Assembly: GCF_014534655.1 (NCBI RefSeq)
Contig: NZ_JACVVD010000015.1
Coordinates: 1-64,000, forward strand
Source of the DNA: Paenibacillus sedimenti
GTDB taxonomy: Bacteria > Bacillota > Bacilli > Paenibacillales > NBRC-103111
Length of the DNA stretch: 64,000 nucleotides
Reading direction: 5' to 3'
Of this stretch, positions 17,616 to 27,089 are shown one piece after another. The first letter of the stretch is position 1. Every line of letters starts with the position of its first letter. Made by a program: the position numbers and the translations under genes. Under the pieces are notes generated by a model, which saw nothing but the letters and a program-made list of their open reading frames with translations, was not told the origin of the DNA and did no database searches.

Positions 17616-18581
17616 ATGAAGGCGGAATTGACTTTGCGCTCGAAACGATCGGACAAACAGGTGAGTAAATCGAAATTCGGTTTATTCGTGAAAGAATTGA
17701 TAAGGGACAAATGGATGTACCTGATGCTGCTTCCCGGCGTGGCCTACTTTCTTATTTTCAAGTATGTGCCGATGTATGGACTGGTTATGGCGTTTCAGGA
17801 TTACCGGCCCCACCTCGGGTTTTTCGGAAGCCCTTGGGTCGGGCTGAAGCATTTTATAAGATTCTTCAGCGAGCCTTCCTTCGGAATGCTGTTTCGAAAC
17901 ACAATTATCCTTGCGCTCTATAATCTGATCTTTTTCTTTCCGCTGCCGGTCGTTCTGGCGCTGATGATGAACGAGCTCCGCAGGGAAAGGTTCAAACGGT
18001 TCGTACAAACGCTGGTATATATTCCCCACTTTGTTTCTTGGGTGGTTGTGGTTGGCATCTTTTACATGCTGCTGACGACGGAGAACGGGATTCTGAATGA
18101 ACTCATCTACGCCATAAGCGGCAAGAAGATCGCTTTTCTGATGGAACCGGAGTGGTTTCGGACGATGATCGTTTCTCAATCCATATGGAAGGAGGTAGGC
18201 TGGGGAACGATTATTTTCCTTGCGGCTTTGTCGGGTGTCGATATGCAGCTGTATGAAGCTGCGCGTATTGACGGAGCCGGGAGGTGGAGACAACTTTGGC
18301 ATATTACCCTTCCTGCAATCCGAAGCACGATCATAATCTTGCTTATTCTTCGTCTCGGAAATTTTCTGGATTCCGGCTTCGAGCATATTTTCCTGATGAT
18401 CACGCCGACCAACCGTGAAGTGGGCGAAGTGTTCGATACCTACGTATACACGAAAGGCTTAACGCAGGCGCAGTATAGCTATAGTGCGGCAGTCGGATTT
18501 TTTAAATCGGCTGTAGGTTTGATCCTGGTGCTTGGCTCCAACTGGCTTGCCAAACGGTTCGGGCAGGAAGGCGTGTACTGA
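17616..18581 (+). CDS. ABC sugar permease, LplB type
   Basis: Integral membrane permease of the CUT1-type polysaccharide importers (321 residues). Six membrane segments are visible, starting at about residue 35 (MYLMLLPGVAYFLIF). The cytoplasmic ATPase-coupling EAA loop reads YEAARIDGAGRWRQLWHITLP. The ATG is preceded by GGAGG. It is followed after 35 bases by its partner permease and then by a binding protein. No ATPase gene is nearby; in this family the energy is normally supplied by a shared MsmX-type ATPase encoded elsewhere. Confidence 0.93.
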   Translation: MKAELTLRSKRSDKQVSKSKFGLFVKELIRDKWMYLMLLPGVAYFLIFKYVPMYGLVMAFQDYRPHLGFFGSPWVGLKHFIRFFSEPSFGMLFRNTIILALYNLIFFFPLPVVLALMMNELRRERFKRFVQTLVYIPHFVSWVVVVGIFYMLLTTENGILNELIYAISGKKIAFLMEPEWFRTMIVSQSIWKEVGWGTIIFLAALSGVDMQLYEAARIDGAGRWRQLWHITLPAIRSTIIILLILRLGNFLDSGFEHIFLMITPTNREVGEVFDTYVYTKGLTQAQYSYSAAVGFFKSAVGLILVLGSNWLAKRFGQEGVY

Positions 18582-18616
18582 TCTAGTTAGATTCCAAACC
18601 ATAGGGAGGTCATTCT

Positions 18617-19489
18617 GTGACTTACGATAAAACTCTTGGCAACCGCCTCTTTGATATGTTTAATTACAGCTTCTTGTTAATCTTTTCCATCGCTTGCTCA
18701 TTGCCGTTTATATATATCTTGGCGGTTTCATTCACCAGCCCGGCGGAGGTGGCCAAAGGGGGAATCATTTTATTCCCGAAGGAATGGTCTCTTGCCGCAT
18801 ATCGGTATATCTTTTCAACCGACACGTTGGTGCGGAGCCTGCTGGTATCCATTTACATAACGGTTGTAGGCACATTTATAAACCTGCTTTTCACTTCGCT
18901 GATGGCCTATCCGCTATCGAAGCCGCATATTCGGGGCAGACGAATGTTCCTCCTTGCCGTCTTGTTTACGATGCTGTTCGGGGGCGGACTGATCCCCACT
19001 TACTTTGTCGTAAAAGCGTTGGGGCTAACCAATACGCTTTGGTCCTTGATGATTCCAAGTGCGATCAACGCATTCAATCTCATTGTACTGAAAAACTTTT
19101 TTCAGCAAATACCGGATGGCTTGGAGGATTCGGCGAAAATCGACGGATGCAGCGACCTGGGGGTCTTATTCCGCATCGTGATCCCTTTATCGCTGCCGGC
19201 CATGGCCACTTTCGCCCTCTTCTACGCGGTGGCTCATTGGAACCAATTTTTCAATGCCGTGATGTATATCAACGATAATACGAAATGGCCGATTCAGGTG
19301 CTCCTGCGGGAGATTGTTATTCTGGCGCAAAGCCGGATCGGCGATGTAAGCATCGATGAGACCCAGATTCAACCGCTAACCATTCGCATGGCTGTCATCG
19401 TTTTTGCAACCGTACCTATTCTGATTGTGTACCCGTTCTTGCAAAAGCATTTTGCCAAGGGTGTGCTTCTGGGTTCGGTGAAGGGGTAA
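18617..19489 (+). CDS. ABC sugar permease, LplC/YtcP type
   Basis: Second permease of the importer (290 residues). It carries the LplC signatures FGGGLIPTYFVVKALGL, the EAA-type loop EDSAKIDGCSDLGVLFRIVIPLS (shown in part) and a C-terminal YPFLQKHFAKGVLLGSVKG. The GTG start has a GGGAGGT site eight bases upstream. It forms a heterodimer with the preceding LplB-type permease and would pass pectin-derived oligosaccharides into the cytoplasm. Confidence 0.93.
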   Translation: MTYDKTLGNRLFDMFNYSFLLIFSIACSLPFIYILAVSFTSPAEVAKGGIILFPKEWSLAAYRYIFSTDTLVRSLLVSIYITVVGTFINLLFTSLMAYPLSKPHIRGRRMFLLAVLFTMLFGGGLIPTYFVVKALGLTNTLWSLMIPSAINAFNLIVLKNFFQQIPDGLEDSAKIDGCSDLGVLFRIVIPLSLPAMATFALFYAVAHWNQFFNAVMYINDNTKWPIQVLLREIVILAQSRIGDVSIDETQIQPLTIRMAVIVFATVPILIVYPFLQKHFAKGVLLGSVKG

Positions 19490-19573
19490 AAAATCGGTTT
19501 ATCGCTTGTCTTTCACGGGATGACCCCTGGGGGTAAGCTTTAAATAATATTCGCATGATGGAGGGGTAAAACA

Positions 19574-21106
19574 TTGAAGAAAAAACATGCAGCGCTTATG
19601 TTAGGCACATTGCTGCTCGCTTCTTCGGCGCTTGCGGCATGCAGCGGGAGCAAAGTGGAGGAAAGTAAGCAAGGAGCGGCAGCGGAAGCGCCGAAAGCAG
19701 AGGACAACAAACCGTATCCGATCAAGCTCGTCATTAACCAGGTAGGTGAAATTCCCCCGAAGGACAGTGAGCTGGAGAAGCAGATCGAGTCCTATACGAA
19801 TACGGACCTGGATATACAATGGCTTCCCGCATCGGCTTATGATGAGAAAATCAATGTCATGGTAGCCTCGGGCGAGCTTCCGACCATTATTAAGCTGAAT
19901 AATAATCCCACGGTGACCGGGCACCTTCGGTCCGGGATATTTTGGGAAATCGGTCCTTATTTAAAGGATTACAAAAATCTTACGGCTCAAAATAAAGTAT
20001 ACTACGATAATCTGTCTGTGGAGGGCAAGCTGTACGGCATTCCGCTTTACCGCGATTTAGGGCGTGCCCAACTGCAGTATCGCAAGGATTGGCTGGATGC
20101 GTTGGGTCTTCAACCGCCGAAAACATTGGATGACTGGTACAATGTCATCAAAGCAATGACCCTGAACGATCCCGACAAGAACGGGAAGAACGACACCTAT
20201 GGATTGCTTCTGGAGAAGAAATATAATTTGGATGCTTTCTCAACGCTAACACGGCTTGCCGTAACGCAAGGCGCTCCGAACAAGTGGTCGGTGGATGACA
20301 AAGGCAATTTTACGCCGGAATTTATGACCGAGCCGTTCTTCCAGACTTTACAGATGCTGAAGCGCCTCTATGCAGAGAAGCTGATCAATCAGGATTTCGC
20401 AGCGGTGGATACTACTGAGACCGAAAAACAGTACGAATCGGGCCGGGCCGGAATTAAAATAACCGCCGGCAATGCGTATAACTGGCAGCTTAAAGTGGAG
20501 AAGGTCGTTCCTACAGCTAAAATAGATGTCTCGCAGGTGGAAGGAGTTTCAGGCGTAGCAGTACCTGCCGAGCCGGGCAATGCAGGAAGTTGGGCCATTC
20601 CGAAAGCGGCTGTAAAGACAGAAGCGGAGCTCAAAAAAGTGCTTTCGTTTATCGATAAATTGATGGATCCAAAGATGGCAACGCTTTTGGTGAAAGGCGT
20701 GGAAGGCAAGCATTGGAAGGATGCGGGCGAATTTACGGAGGTACTTGATCGCGACGCCGACTTGAAGGAAGTAAAGCCGTATCGCGACACATTCCCGAAT
20801 CGCGGCGAATCCTACAATATCGCCAAAAAAGCGAAACAGCCGGACCTGTTCCTCAAGAGCTCGAACATTCCCGCGCAGAACGAGAAGTATATTGTGCCGA
20901 ATCCGGCATATACCCTCTTGTCCGATACGTTCTCGGAACGCGGCAAGGAGCTTGAGCTGATGATTACCGACGCGGAAACGAAGTTTATCATGGGTAAGCT
21001 CGACGAGGCAGGCTGGAAAGCCGATATCGAGAAGTGGAAAAAGGCCGGCGGCGAGAAAATGATGCAGGAGTATAAGGAAGCGTACGAGAAAAGCAAGAAG
21101 AAGTAA
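19574..21106 (+). CDS. LplA/YtcQ-type solute-binding lipoprotein (second copy)
   Basis: A 510-residue lipoprotein with lipobox ALAAC. It is a full-length paralogue of the protein at 15932: shared blocks include NQVGEIPPKDSELEKQIE-like, SAYDEK, ASGELP, FWEIGPYLK, QYRKDW and DPDKNGKNDTYG. The TTG start follows GGAGGGG. Having two related receptors around one permease pair suggests they deliver different but related oligosaccharides to the same channel. It is followed by a hairpin and then the pectate lyase gene. Confidence 0.92.
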   Translation: MKKKHAALMLGTLLLASSALAACSGSKVEESKQGAAAEAPKAEDNKPYPIKLVINQVGEIPPKDSELEKQIESYTNTDLDIQWLPASAYDEKINVMVASGELPTIIKLNNNPTVTGHLRSGIFWEIGPYLKDYKNLTAQNKVYYDNLSVEGKLYGIPLYRDLGRAQLQYRKDWLDALGLQPPKTLDDWYNVIKAMTLNDPDKNGKNDTYGLLLEKKYNLDAFSTLTRLAVTQGAPNKWSVDDKGNFTPEFMTEPFFQTLQMLKRLYAEKLINQDFAAVDTTETEKQYESGRAGIKITAGNAYNWQLKVEKVVPTAKIDVSQVEGVSGVAVPAEPGNAGSWAIPKAAVKTEAELKKVLSFIDKLMDPKMATLLVKGVEGKHWKDAGEFTEVLDRDADLKEVKPYRDTFPNRGESYNIAKKAKQPDLFLKSSNIPAQNEKYIVPNPAYTLLSDTFSERGKELELMITDAETKFIMGKLDEAGWKADIEKWKKAGGEKMMQEYKEAYEKSKKK

Positions 21107-21124
21107 CCCATTTCTTTGGAAGAC

Positions 21125-21160
21125 AGGAATGTTCCCCAAACCTGGGCAGGGGACATTCCT
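21125..21160 (+). terminator. Intercistronic hairpin before the pectinase genes
   Basis: AGGAATGT(T)CCCC pairs with GGGGACATTCCT, one bulge, 11-base loop. No T-tract follows, so it is more likely an attenuating or mRNA-protecting hairpin than a full terminator. It lies 26 bases before the pectate lyase start. Confidence 0.6.
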
Positions 21161-21186
21161 GATTATATGGCATGAGGAGGGCATTT

Positions 21187-24100
21187 ATGAAAAAGTGGTT
21201 GGCACGAATCCTTGTCGCATCCCTGCTTGCAGCATCGTTTTCTGTAAGCGCTCACTCAGAAGCGGCATCCGCTCCGCTGCCGGCATTCCCCGGCGCTGAA
21301 GGTGGCGGAAAATATACAAGCGGCGGGCGCTCTCAAGCGGTGTATGAGGTAACCACGCTTGATGATTACACGAGCAAGGAAGCGCCGATTCCCGGTTCAC
21401 TGCGGGATGCGGTAAGCCAGAGCAACCGGACGGTCGTCTTCCGCATCGGAGGGACGATCCGTTTGAAGGAAAGCCTGAAGATTACGGGCTCGAATCTGAC
21501 CATCGCCGGACAAACCGCTCCCGGCGACGGCATTACGGTAACCGATTACACGACAACCGTCGACGCGGATAATGTCGTCATCCGGTATATGCGATTCCGC
21601 TTGGGCGATCGTTTCCCGAGCGAGGATGATGCTTTCGGCATGCGCAATCACAAAAACCTTATCCTCGATCACTGTTCCTTCAGCTGGTCGGTCGATGAGG
21701 TGCTCAGCCTCTACAACAATGAAAACACAACGGTGCAGTGGTCGTTCATCGAGGAGAGCATGCTGATGACGACACACCAAAAGGGTCGTCACGGCTATGC
21801 CGGAATATGGGGCGGTAACAACGCAAGCTTTCTTCATAATCTCATTGCCCATAATTTCAGCCGCAATCCGAGATTTTCGGGGGGAGACCCTGTGTCTGAC
21901 ATCATGGAATCGACCAACAACGTCATTTATAATTGGGGTCTATTCTCCGCTTATGGCGGCGGCAAAGGGCAGTACAATTTGAATAACAACTACTATAAAC
22001 ATGGAGCAAACACCTATTACAACGTGCGTCATGAATTTTTTAACGAAATTCTTTCGCCAAGCCAGCTGTACGTTGACGGGAATGTTATGGAAGGCGACGC
22101 CGAGATCTCGGCGGACAACTGGCTCGGTGTGAAAAGCGTGCAAGACCCTTCCTTGAAGTTGTCTCAGCCCGTACAGGTCGCCGGCGGATACGTTCCGGAA
22201 CCTGCCCAGGACGCATACAACCATGTCCTCGCCGGTGCGGGGGCAACCTTGCCGAAGCGCGATGCGATCGATGCACGGGTTGTTAATGATGTGAAAAACA
22301 GAACCGGCCAGTATATCAACTCGCCGATCGAAGTGGGCGGATATCCCGATTATCCGACAGTCGTCTCTACTGTGGCCGATCAGGACCATGACGGCATGGA
22401 TGACGCATGGGAAATGGAAAAGGGCTTATCCCCGACAAACCCCGACGATCGCAACGGAACGAATGTATCTCCGGAAGGCTACACGAACCTTGAGGTGTAC
22501 CTCCACGACTTGATTGTCAAGGGAACCGCCGGCAACAAACATACGGGTAATCCGGTTGTCGCGATCACTTCCCCGGTTAACAATACCTTGAAAGATGCCG
22601 GCAGCAATGTAACCGTAGAGGCTTCAGCTTCCGACAACGACGGGATTGCCAAAGTGGAATTCATTGTAGACGGTAATGTTATGGCGGAGGATACAACGGC
22701 TCCATACAGCTTTGAATGGAATCATGTAACGGATGGCACCCATTTTCTTGTTGTCAAGGCAACGGATAACGCCGGGCTCTCGACTCAATCGGACAATGTC
22801 GCTGTTCACGTGAACAAAACCGGTCCGATCGCTCCGTGGCAATCGCAGGATATCGGCTCAGTCGGCATCCCCGGCCATACCCAATTGGAAGGCGACGAGA
22901 AGACGGTAACTGTCAAGTCTGCCGGGGATATCGGCGGCACTGCCGATGCGTTCCACTATGCTTACCAGACGTTGACAGGCAATGGCGAGATTATTGCCCG
23001 GATCGATCACATTACGCCTACGGATGACAATGCGGAAGCGGGGGTTATGGTCCGCGAAACGCTGGAACCTTCATCCAAGATGGCAATGCTTGCGATTCCT
23101 TACGTCAAACTAGGCAAGAAAGGCGTTATGATCAGCCGGTCTGAGGCAGGAGCAGATTCTGCAAGAGCGGAACACGAGGATTTTATTACAACGCCTTACT
23201 GGGTGAAGCTCGTTCGCATCGGCAGCCAGCTGACGGGATTGATATCCGCGGACAAGACGAACTGGAAGCGGATCGCATCCGTTGACATTCCGATGCAGGA
23301 AACCGTCTATATCGGTTTGGCGGCGGACGCTTCAAAAACGATAGACGATGTAAATAAATACAACGCTTCTCTGTTCAGCGGTGTGGAAATTCAATCCTTG
23401 GCCGCGGATTATCCGACGCCTCCGCAGTCGCTGACCATATCGGCAGGTAACAAAAGCGCTGCGCTGGCATGGTCGCCGGTCAGTACGGCAGCCACCTACA
23501 ACATTAAGCGAAGCAATGTTCCCGGCGGGCCTTACACGACGGTCAAGTCAAACGTAACAACATCGTCCTTTACCGATACGAACCTGACAGCAGGCAAACC
23601 TTACTATTACGTCGTCAGCTCGGTAAATACGAGTGGCGAAAGCTTCGATTCGACGGAGGCAAGCGTAACACCGACAGGCGCAGCCGAGACCATCTGGCTT
23701 ATTACCGACGATTATGAAGGAGATACCATTGGAGAAATTCCGGCCGGCTATACGCAGGTCAATCCGATTCCGCCGACAGACACCAATAAAGTGATGACGC
23801 AGGAAGTTCCGGTTACAAGCACGGGGAACAGCTCGGGCAAGGCGATGCAGCTTTATGATACCGGCACGGTCAATACCAGGGCAGCAAAAGCCTTTGCTCC
23901 GCAGAAGGGCACCGTGATCGTTGAAGCCGATTACATGCAGCAATCGGTTATCGGTGCAGCAGGCCTGCTGCAGCTCCAAACGCCGGACGGCGGAAAAACG
24001 CCGCTGTCTTTGGAAATCCGCAAACCGTCAGGCGAGAGTGCGAATGCATTCGTCATCAATAACAGCAACAACTATATCAAGTTGACAAACGAGGTGCCGC

Positions 24101-27063
24101 CGGTAAACAAATGGATCCATTTTAAGATCGAAGCGAACGTCGTCACGGGCACAGCGAAGATTTATGTGGACGGCGCGCCGGCCTTTACGCCGGAGGTCGA
24201 CTTCCTTAGTTCGACGTTAACGGATACGAGGGCCAAAGGAATCGGCCGCATTCATTTCTCAACGCCCGGTACCGGATCGGGCAGCCCCTATTGGGATAAC
24301 GTGAAGGTATATGTGGAGCCGGTTGCCGCTCCCGCAGGCGTGACGGCGGTGCAGGGCAATGGAGCCGTTGAGCTGAAATGGCCGGTTGTGCAGGGAGCGG
24401 TCTCGTATAATGTGAAACGCAGCGAAACAGATGGAGGACCCTATACAACCATCAAATCCGAATGGCAGGAAACCTCTTATATCGACAACACGGTAACAAA
24501 CGGGACGACATACTACTATGTTGTTACGGCCATGGGAGTCGGCGGCGAATCCGCAAATTCCAATCAGGTGCAAGTAACCCCGTCGGCATCCGCTCCTAAG
24601 CCAGCGGCGCCCGCGGAACTGAATGTAAAGAGCCGGGATTCGCAAGTGGATTTGAGCTGGAACCCCGTTGACAACGTGAATTTCTATACGGTGAAAAAGG
24701 CGGCCGATCCGGCGGGGCCGTACGAGATCGTCGCTGACCATATTACGGACTCGGCTTACCGGGTAGGCGGCGTGACGAATGGCGTAACCGGATATTACGC
24801 TGTATCGGCTACGAATGTAGCGGGAGAAAGCGCCGACTCGGCTCCTGTGACCGGCGTTGCCCGGGCGCAGATTGGTACGCCGGTCTTAACAGCGGAGGCG
24901 GGCCACGCCCAAGTGACGCTGAACTGGACGCAGGCCGCGGAAGCCAATCGTTATGTGCTGAAACGTGCCACGAACATTGAGGGTCCATACACGGTTCTCG
25001 CTGATAATTTGCCGGGAACGACCTACACCGACACGAAACTGGTTAACGGCCAGCCTTACTACTACAAAATAACTGCCGCTAACGAGACGGGTACCGGCCT
25101 GGAATCCGCCGTTGCAGCTGCACGTCCCGTACTGAATATCGGCCAGCCGGTTGTGCCGGATGGCGTCAAAGCGGTACCGGGCGATTCGGAGGTTCAATTA
25201 ACGTGGAATGCGGTCAGCGGCGCAGCCGATTATCAGGTGGTTCGCTCAACGGATAAGAATGGACCGTTCTCGGTCATCGCCGATCATGTGGCGGGGCTAT
25301 CGTTCGCCGATACGGGTCTGGCCAATGATACAGCTTACTATTATGCGGTTGCAGCGCGCAACGAAAAAGGGATGAGCTATCATTCCTTGCCGGTTAAGGC
25401 GGTCCCGGGCGCGGTGATCGTCGTGGCCCAGGATGGAAGCGGGCAGTTTACCAAAATTGCCGATGCGGTCAATGCCGTGCCGGATAATAGCACGAAGCTT
25501 ACGATTATCAAAGTGAAAAACGGCATCTATAACGAGAAGGTGCTTGTTCCCTCGACGAAAAAAATGATCACCATGATCGGGGAAAGCCGGGAAGGAACTG
25601 TGCTGGTAAATGGAGATTCCGCAAGCACGATCGGTCCTAACGGACAGCCGCTCGGCACAAGCAACAGCTATACGCTGAGAACGTCCGGAACCGACTTTAC
25701 GCTCGAAAATATGACGATCCGGAACAGTGCCGGACGGACAGCCGGGCAAGCCGTCGCGCTCTATGCGGAAGGCGACCGGGGGATATTCCGCAACGTGAAG
25801 CTGCTGGGTTATCAGGATACGCTGCAGGCGGACAAGGGAAGACAGTACTTTGTTGACAGCCATATCGAAGGGACTGTCGATTTTATTTTCGGGAGTTCAG
25901 CAGTCGTATTCGAGAACAACATCATTCAGAGTGTCGGCCCCGGCTATGTAACGGCGCCGTCCACGGAAATGGGCAAGCCGGGATACGTATTTATAAACAA
26001 TCAACTGATTGCTAGCCCCGATGCGCCTGCGGGTACGGTAGACCTTGGCAGGCCATGGAGAGATTATGGCAGCACAACGTATATCAACAACTACCTAGGA
26101 GAGCATATCCGGGCTACGGGCTGGAACGAATGGGTTGATGGCCGTTCGGAGACCTCGCGCTTATCCGAGTACTTCAGCTACGGTCCGGGAGCCAATCCGG
26201 CCGGCCGTGTCAATTGGTCGAAACAATTGACGTCGGAAGAAGCCGCTCAATACACGTTTGAGTCTACGCTCGGCGGTTCCGACGGATGGAATCCGAAAGA
26301 GTCGATCGGGTTGATTGACAAAGCGCCGATTGCCGTCGTGCGGGTATCCTCCATCGCGGTAATCGCGTCGGGCGGAGCGAATTCGATCACGTTGAAAAAT
26401 GGATCTCTATCATTGAAGGCGCTGGTTCTTCCGGGTAATTCGGCAAACCCGTCGGTTTCCTGGCATGTTGTTGAGAAGGACGGAATTACGCCTACGAGCC
26501 GAGCGACGATAAATACCGACGGACTGCTTGTCGCCAAGAGTGACGGAATCGTCAAGGTTGTCGCAACCGCTAAAGACGGCAGCGGCGTTCAAGGAAGCAT
26601 GTATATATTCATTAGAGGTCAATCGGGCGTCCCTTCCGATTTGCCGGTAGCAACGCTTGACGGGCCCGCGGACGTAACCTCGGGGCAGGAGTTCAGCTAT
26701 CGGGTCGGGTTAGGCCATGTTTCGTCCTCCCCGTCTTCGTCGGTGTACGCATTGGATTTCACGCTGCAATTCGGGACGAACGCCATTGATTTCGTTTCCG
26801 CCGATTCGGTCAAACCGGGCTTCCGGATCATCGCACAGAAGACGGACATTCCGGGGCAGGTTAGGATTATTGCGTCCAGTTTGGGAGCGGCTGGCGCCAT
26901 AACGTCGAGCGGCGATCTTATCGAATTGAAGTTTAAAGCGAAGCCAGTCTCGGGTACAGAAGCAGCGCAGCTTGGTTTCACTTCCTTCAAAGCCTCCAAC
27001 GGGGCGGCGCAAATCCTTACTGTGTTGCAGGCAAATCCATCTATCGTAAAAGTGGTTCAATAA
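21187..27063 (+). CDS. Secreted pectate lyase (PL1) - pectin methylesterase (CE8) with C-terminal cohesin
   Basis: A 1958-residue modular pectinase. Order: signal peptide (1-27); PL1 beta-helix (about 32-388, FPGAEGGGKYTSGG, HCSFSWSVDEVLS, SRNPRFSGGD); thrombospondin-3-like Ca loop (DQDHDGMDDAWE, about 398-425); Ig-like module (452-545); DUF1349-like beta-sandwich (547-738); FnIII (742-835); LamG-like (837-1045); four FnIII (1047-1408); CE8 beta-helix (1410-1705, catalytic GYQDTL and DFIFG, LGRPWR); Big_2-like (1717-1813); cohesin (1819-1957). It should demethylate homogalacturonan and cleave it by beta-elimination. The ATG at 21187 directly follows GAGGAGGG; an in-frame ATG five codons upstream lacks a site. 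The stop overlaps an ATG of the next frame. The cohesin could bind the dockerin of the next protein. Confidence 0.9.
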   Translation: MKKWLARILVASLLAASFSVSAHSEAASAPLPAFPGAEGGGKYTSGGRSQAVYEVTTLDDYTSKEAPIPGSLRDAVSQSNRTVVFRIGGTIRLKESLKITGSNLTIAGQTAPGDGITVTDYTTTVDADNVVIRYMRFRLGDRFPSEDDAFGMRNHKNLILDHCSFSWSVDEVLSLYNNENTTVQWSFIEESMLMTTHQKGRHGYAGIWGGNNASFLHNLIAHNFSRNPRFSGGDPVSDIMESTNNVIYNWGLFSAYGGGKGQYNLNNNYYKHGANTYYNVRHEFFNEILSPSQLYVDGNVMEGDAEISADNWLGVKSVQDPSLKLSQPVQVAGGYVPEPAQDAYNHVLAGAGATLPKRDAIDARVVNDVKNRTGQYINSPIEVGGYPDYPTVVSTVADQDHDGMDDAWEMEKGLSPTNPDDRNGTNVSPEGYTNLEVYLHDLIVKGTAGNKHTGNPVVAITSPVNNTLKDAGSNVTVEASASDNDGIAKVEFIVDGNVMAEDTTAPYSFEWNHVTDGTHFLVVKATDNAGLSTQSDNVAVHVNKTGPIAPWQSQDIGSVGIPGHTQLEGDEKTVTVKSAGDIGGTADAFHYAYQTLTGNGEIIARIDHITPTDDNAEAGVMVRETLEPSSKMAMLAIPYVKLGKKGVMISRSEAGADSARAEHEDFITTPYWVKLVRIGSQLTGLISADKTNWKRIASVDIPMQETVYIGLAADASKTIDDVNKYNASLFSGVEIQSLAADYPTPPQSLTISAGNKSAALAWSPVSTAATYNIKRSNVPGGPYTTVKSNVTTSSFTDTNLTAGKPYYYVVSSVNTSGESFDSTEASVTPTGAAETIWLITDDYEGDTIGEIPAGYTQVNPIPPTDTNKVMTQEVPVTSTGNSSGKAMQLYDTGTVNTRAAKAFAPQKGTVIVEADYMQQSVIGAAGLLQLQTPDGGKTPLSLEIRKPSGESANAFVINNSNNYIKLTNEVPPVNKWIHFKIEANVVTGTAKIYVDGAPAFTPEVDFLSSTLTDTRAKGIGRIHFSTPGTGSGSPYWDNVKVYVEPVAAPAGVTAVQGNGAVELKWPVVQGAVSYNVKRSETDGGPYTTIKSEWQETSYIDNTVTNGTTYYYVVTAMGVGGESANSNQVQVTPSASAPKPAAPAELNVKSRDSQVDLSWNPVDNVNFYTVKKAADPAGPYEIVADHITDSAYRVGGVTNGVTGYYAVSATNVAGESADSAPVTGVARAQIGTPVLTAEAGHAQVTLNWTQAAEANRYVLKRATNIEGPYTVLADNLPGTTYTDTKLVNGQPYYYKITAANETGTGLESAVAAARPVLNIGQPVVPDGVKAVPGDSEVQLTWNAVSGAADYQVVRSTDKNGPFSVIADHVAGLSFADTGLANDTAYYYAVAARNEKGMSYHSLPVKAVPGAVIVVAQDGSGQFTKIADAVNAVPDNSTKLTIIKVKNGIYNEKVLVPSTKKMITMIGESREGTVLVNGDSASTIGPNGQPLGTSNSYTLRTSGTDFTLENMTIRNSAGRTAGQAVALYAEGDRGIFRNVKLLGYQDTLQADKGRQYFVDSHIEGTVDFIFGSSAVVFENNIIQSVGPGYVTAPSTEMGKPGYVFINNQLIASPDAPAGTVDLGRPWRDYGSTTYINNYLGEHIRATGWNEWVDGRSETSRLSEYFSYGPGANPAGRVNWSKQLTSEEAAQYTFESTLGGSDGWNPKESIGLIDKAPIAVVRVSSIAVIASGGANSITLKNGSLSLKALVLPGNSANPSVSWHVVEKDGITPTSRATINTDGLLVAKSDGIVKVVATAKDGSGVQGSMYIFIRGQSGVPSDLPVATLDGPADVTSGQEFSYRVGLGHVSSSPSSSVYALDFTLQFGTNAIDFVSADSVKPGFRIIAQKTDIPGQVRIIASSLGAAGAITSSGDLIELKFKAKPVSGTEAAQLGFTSFKASNGAAQILTVLQANPSIVKVVQ

Positions 27064-27089
27064 TGTCACATGTGAAGGAAGTGATCCGG

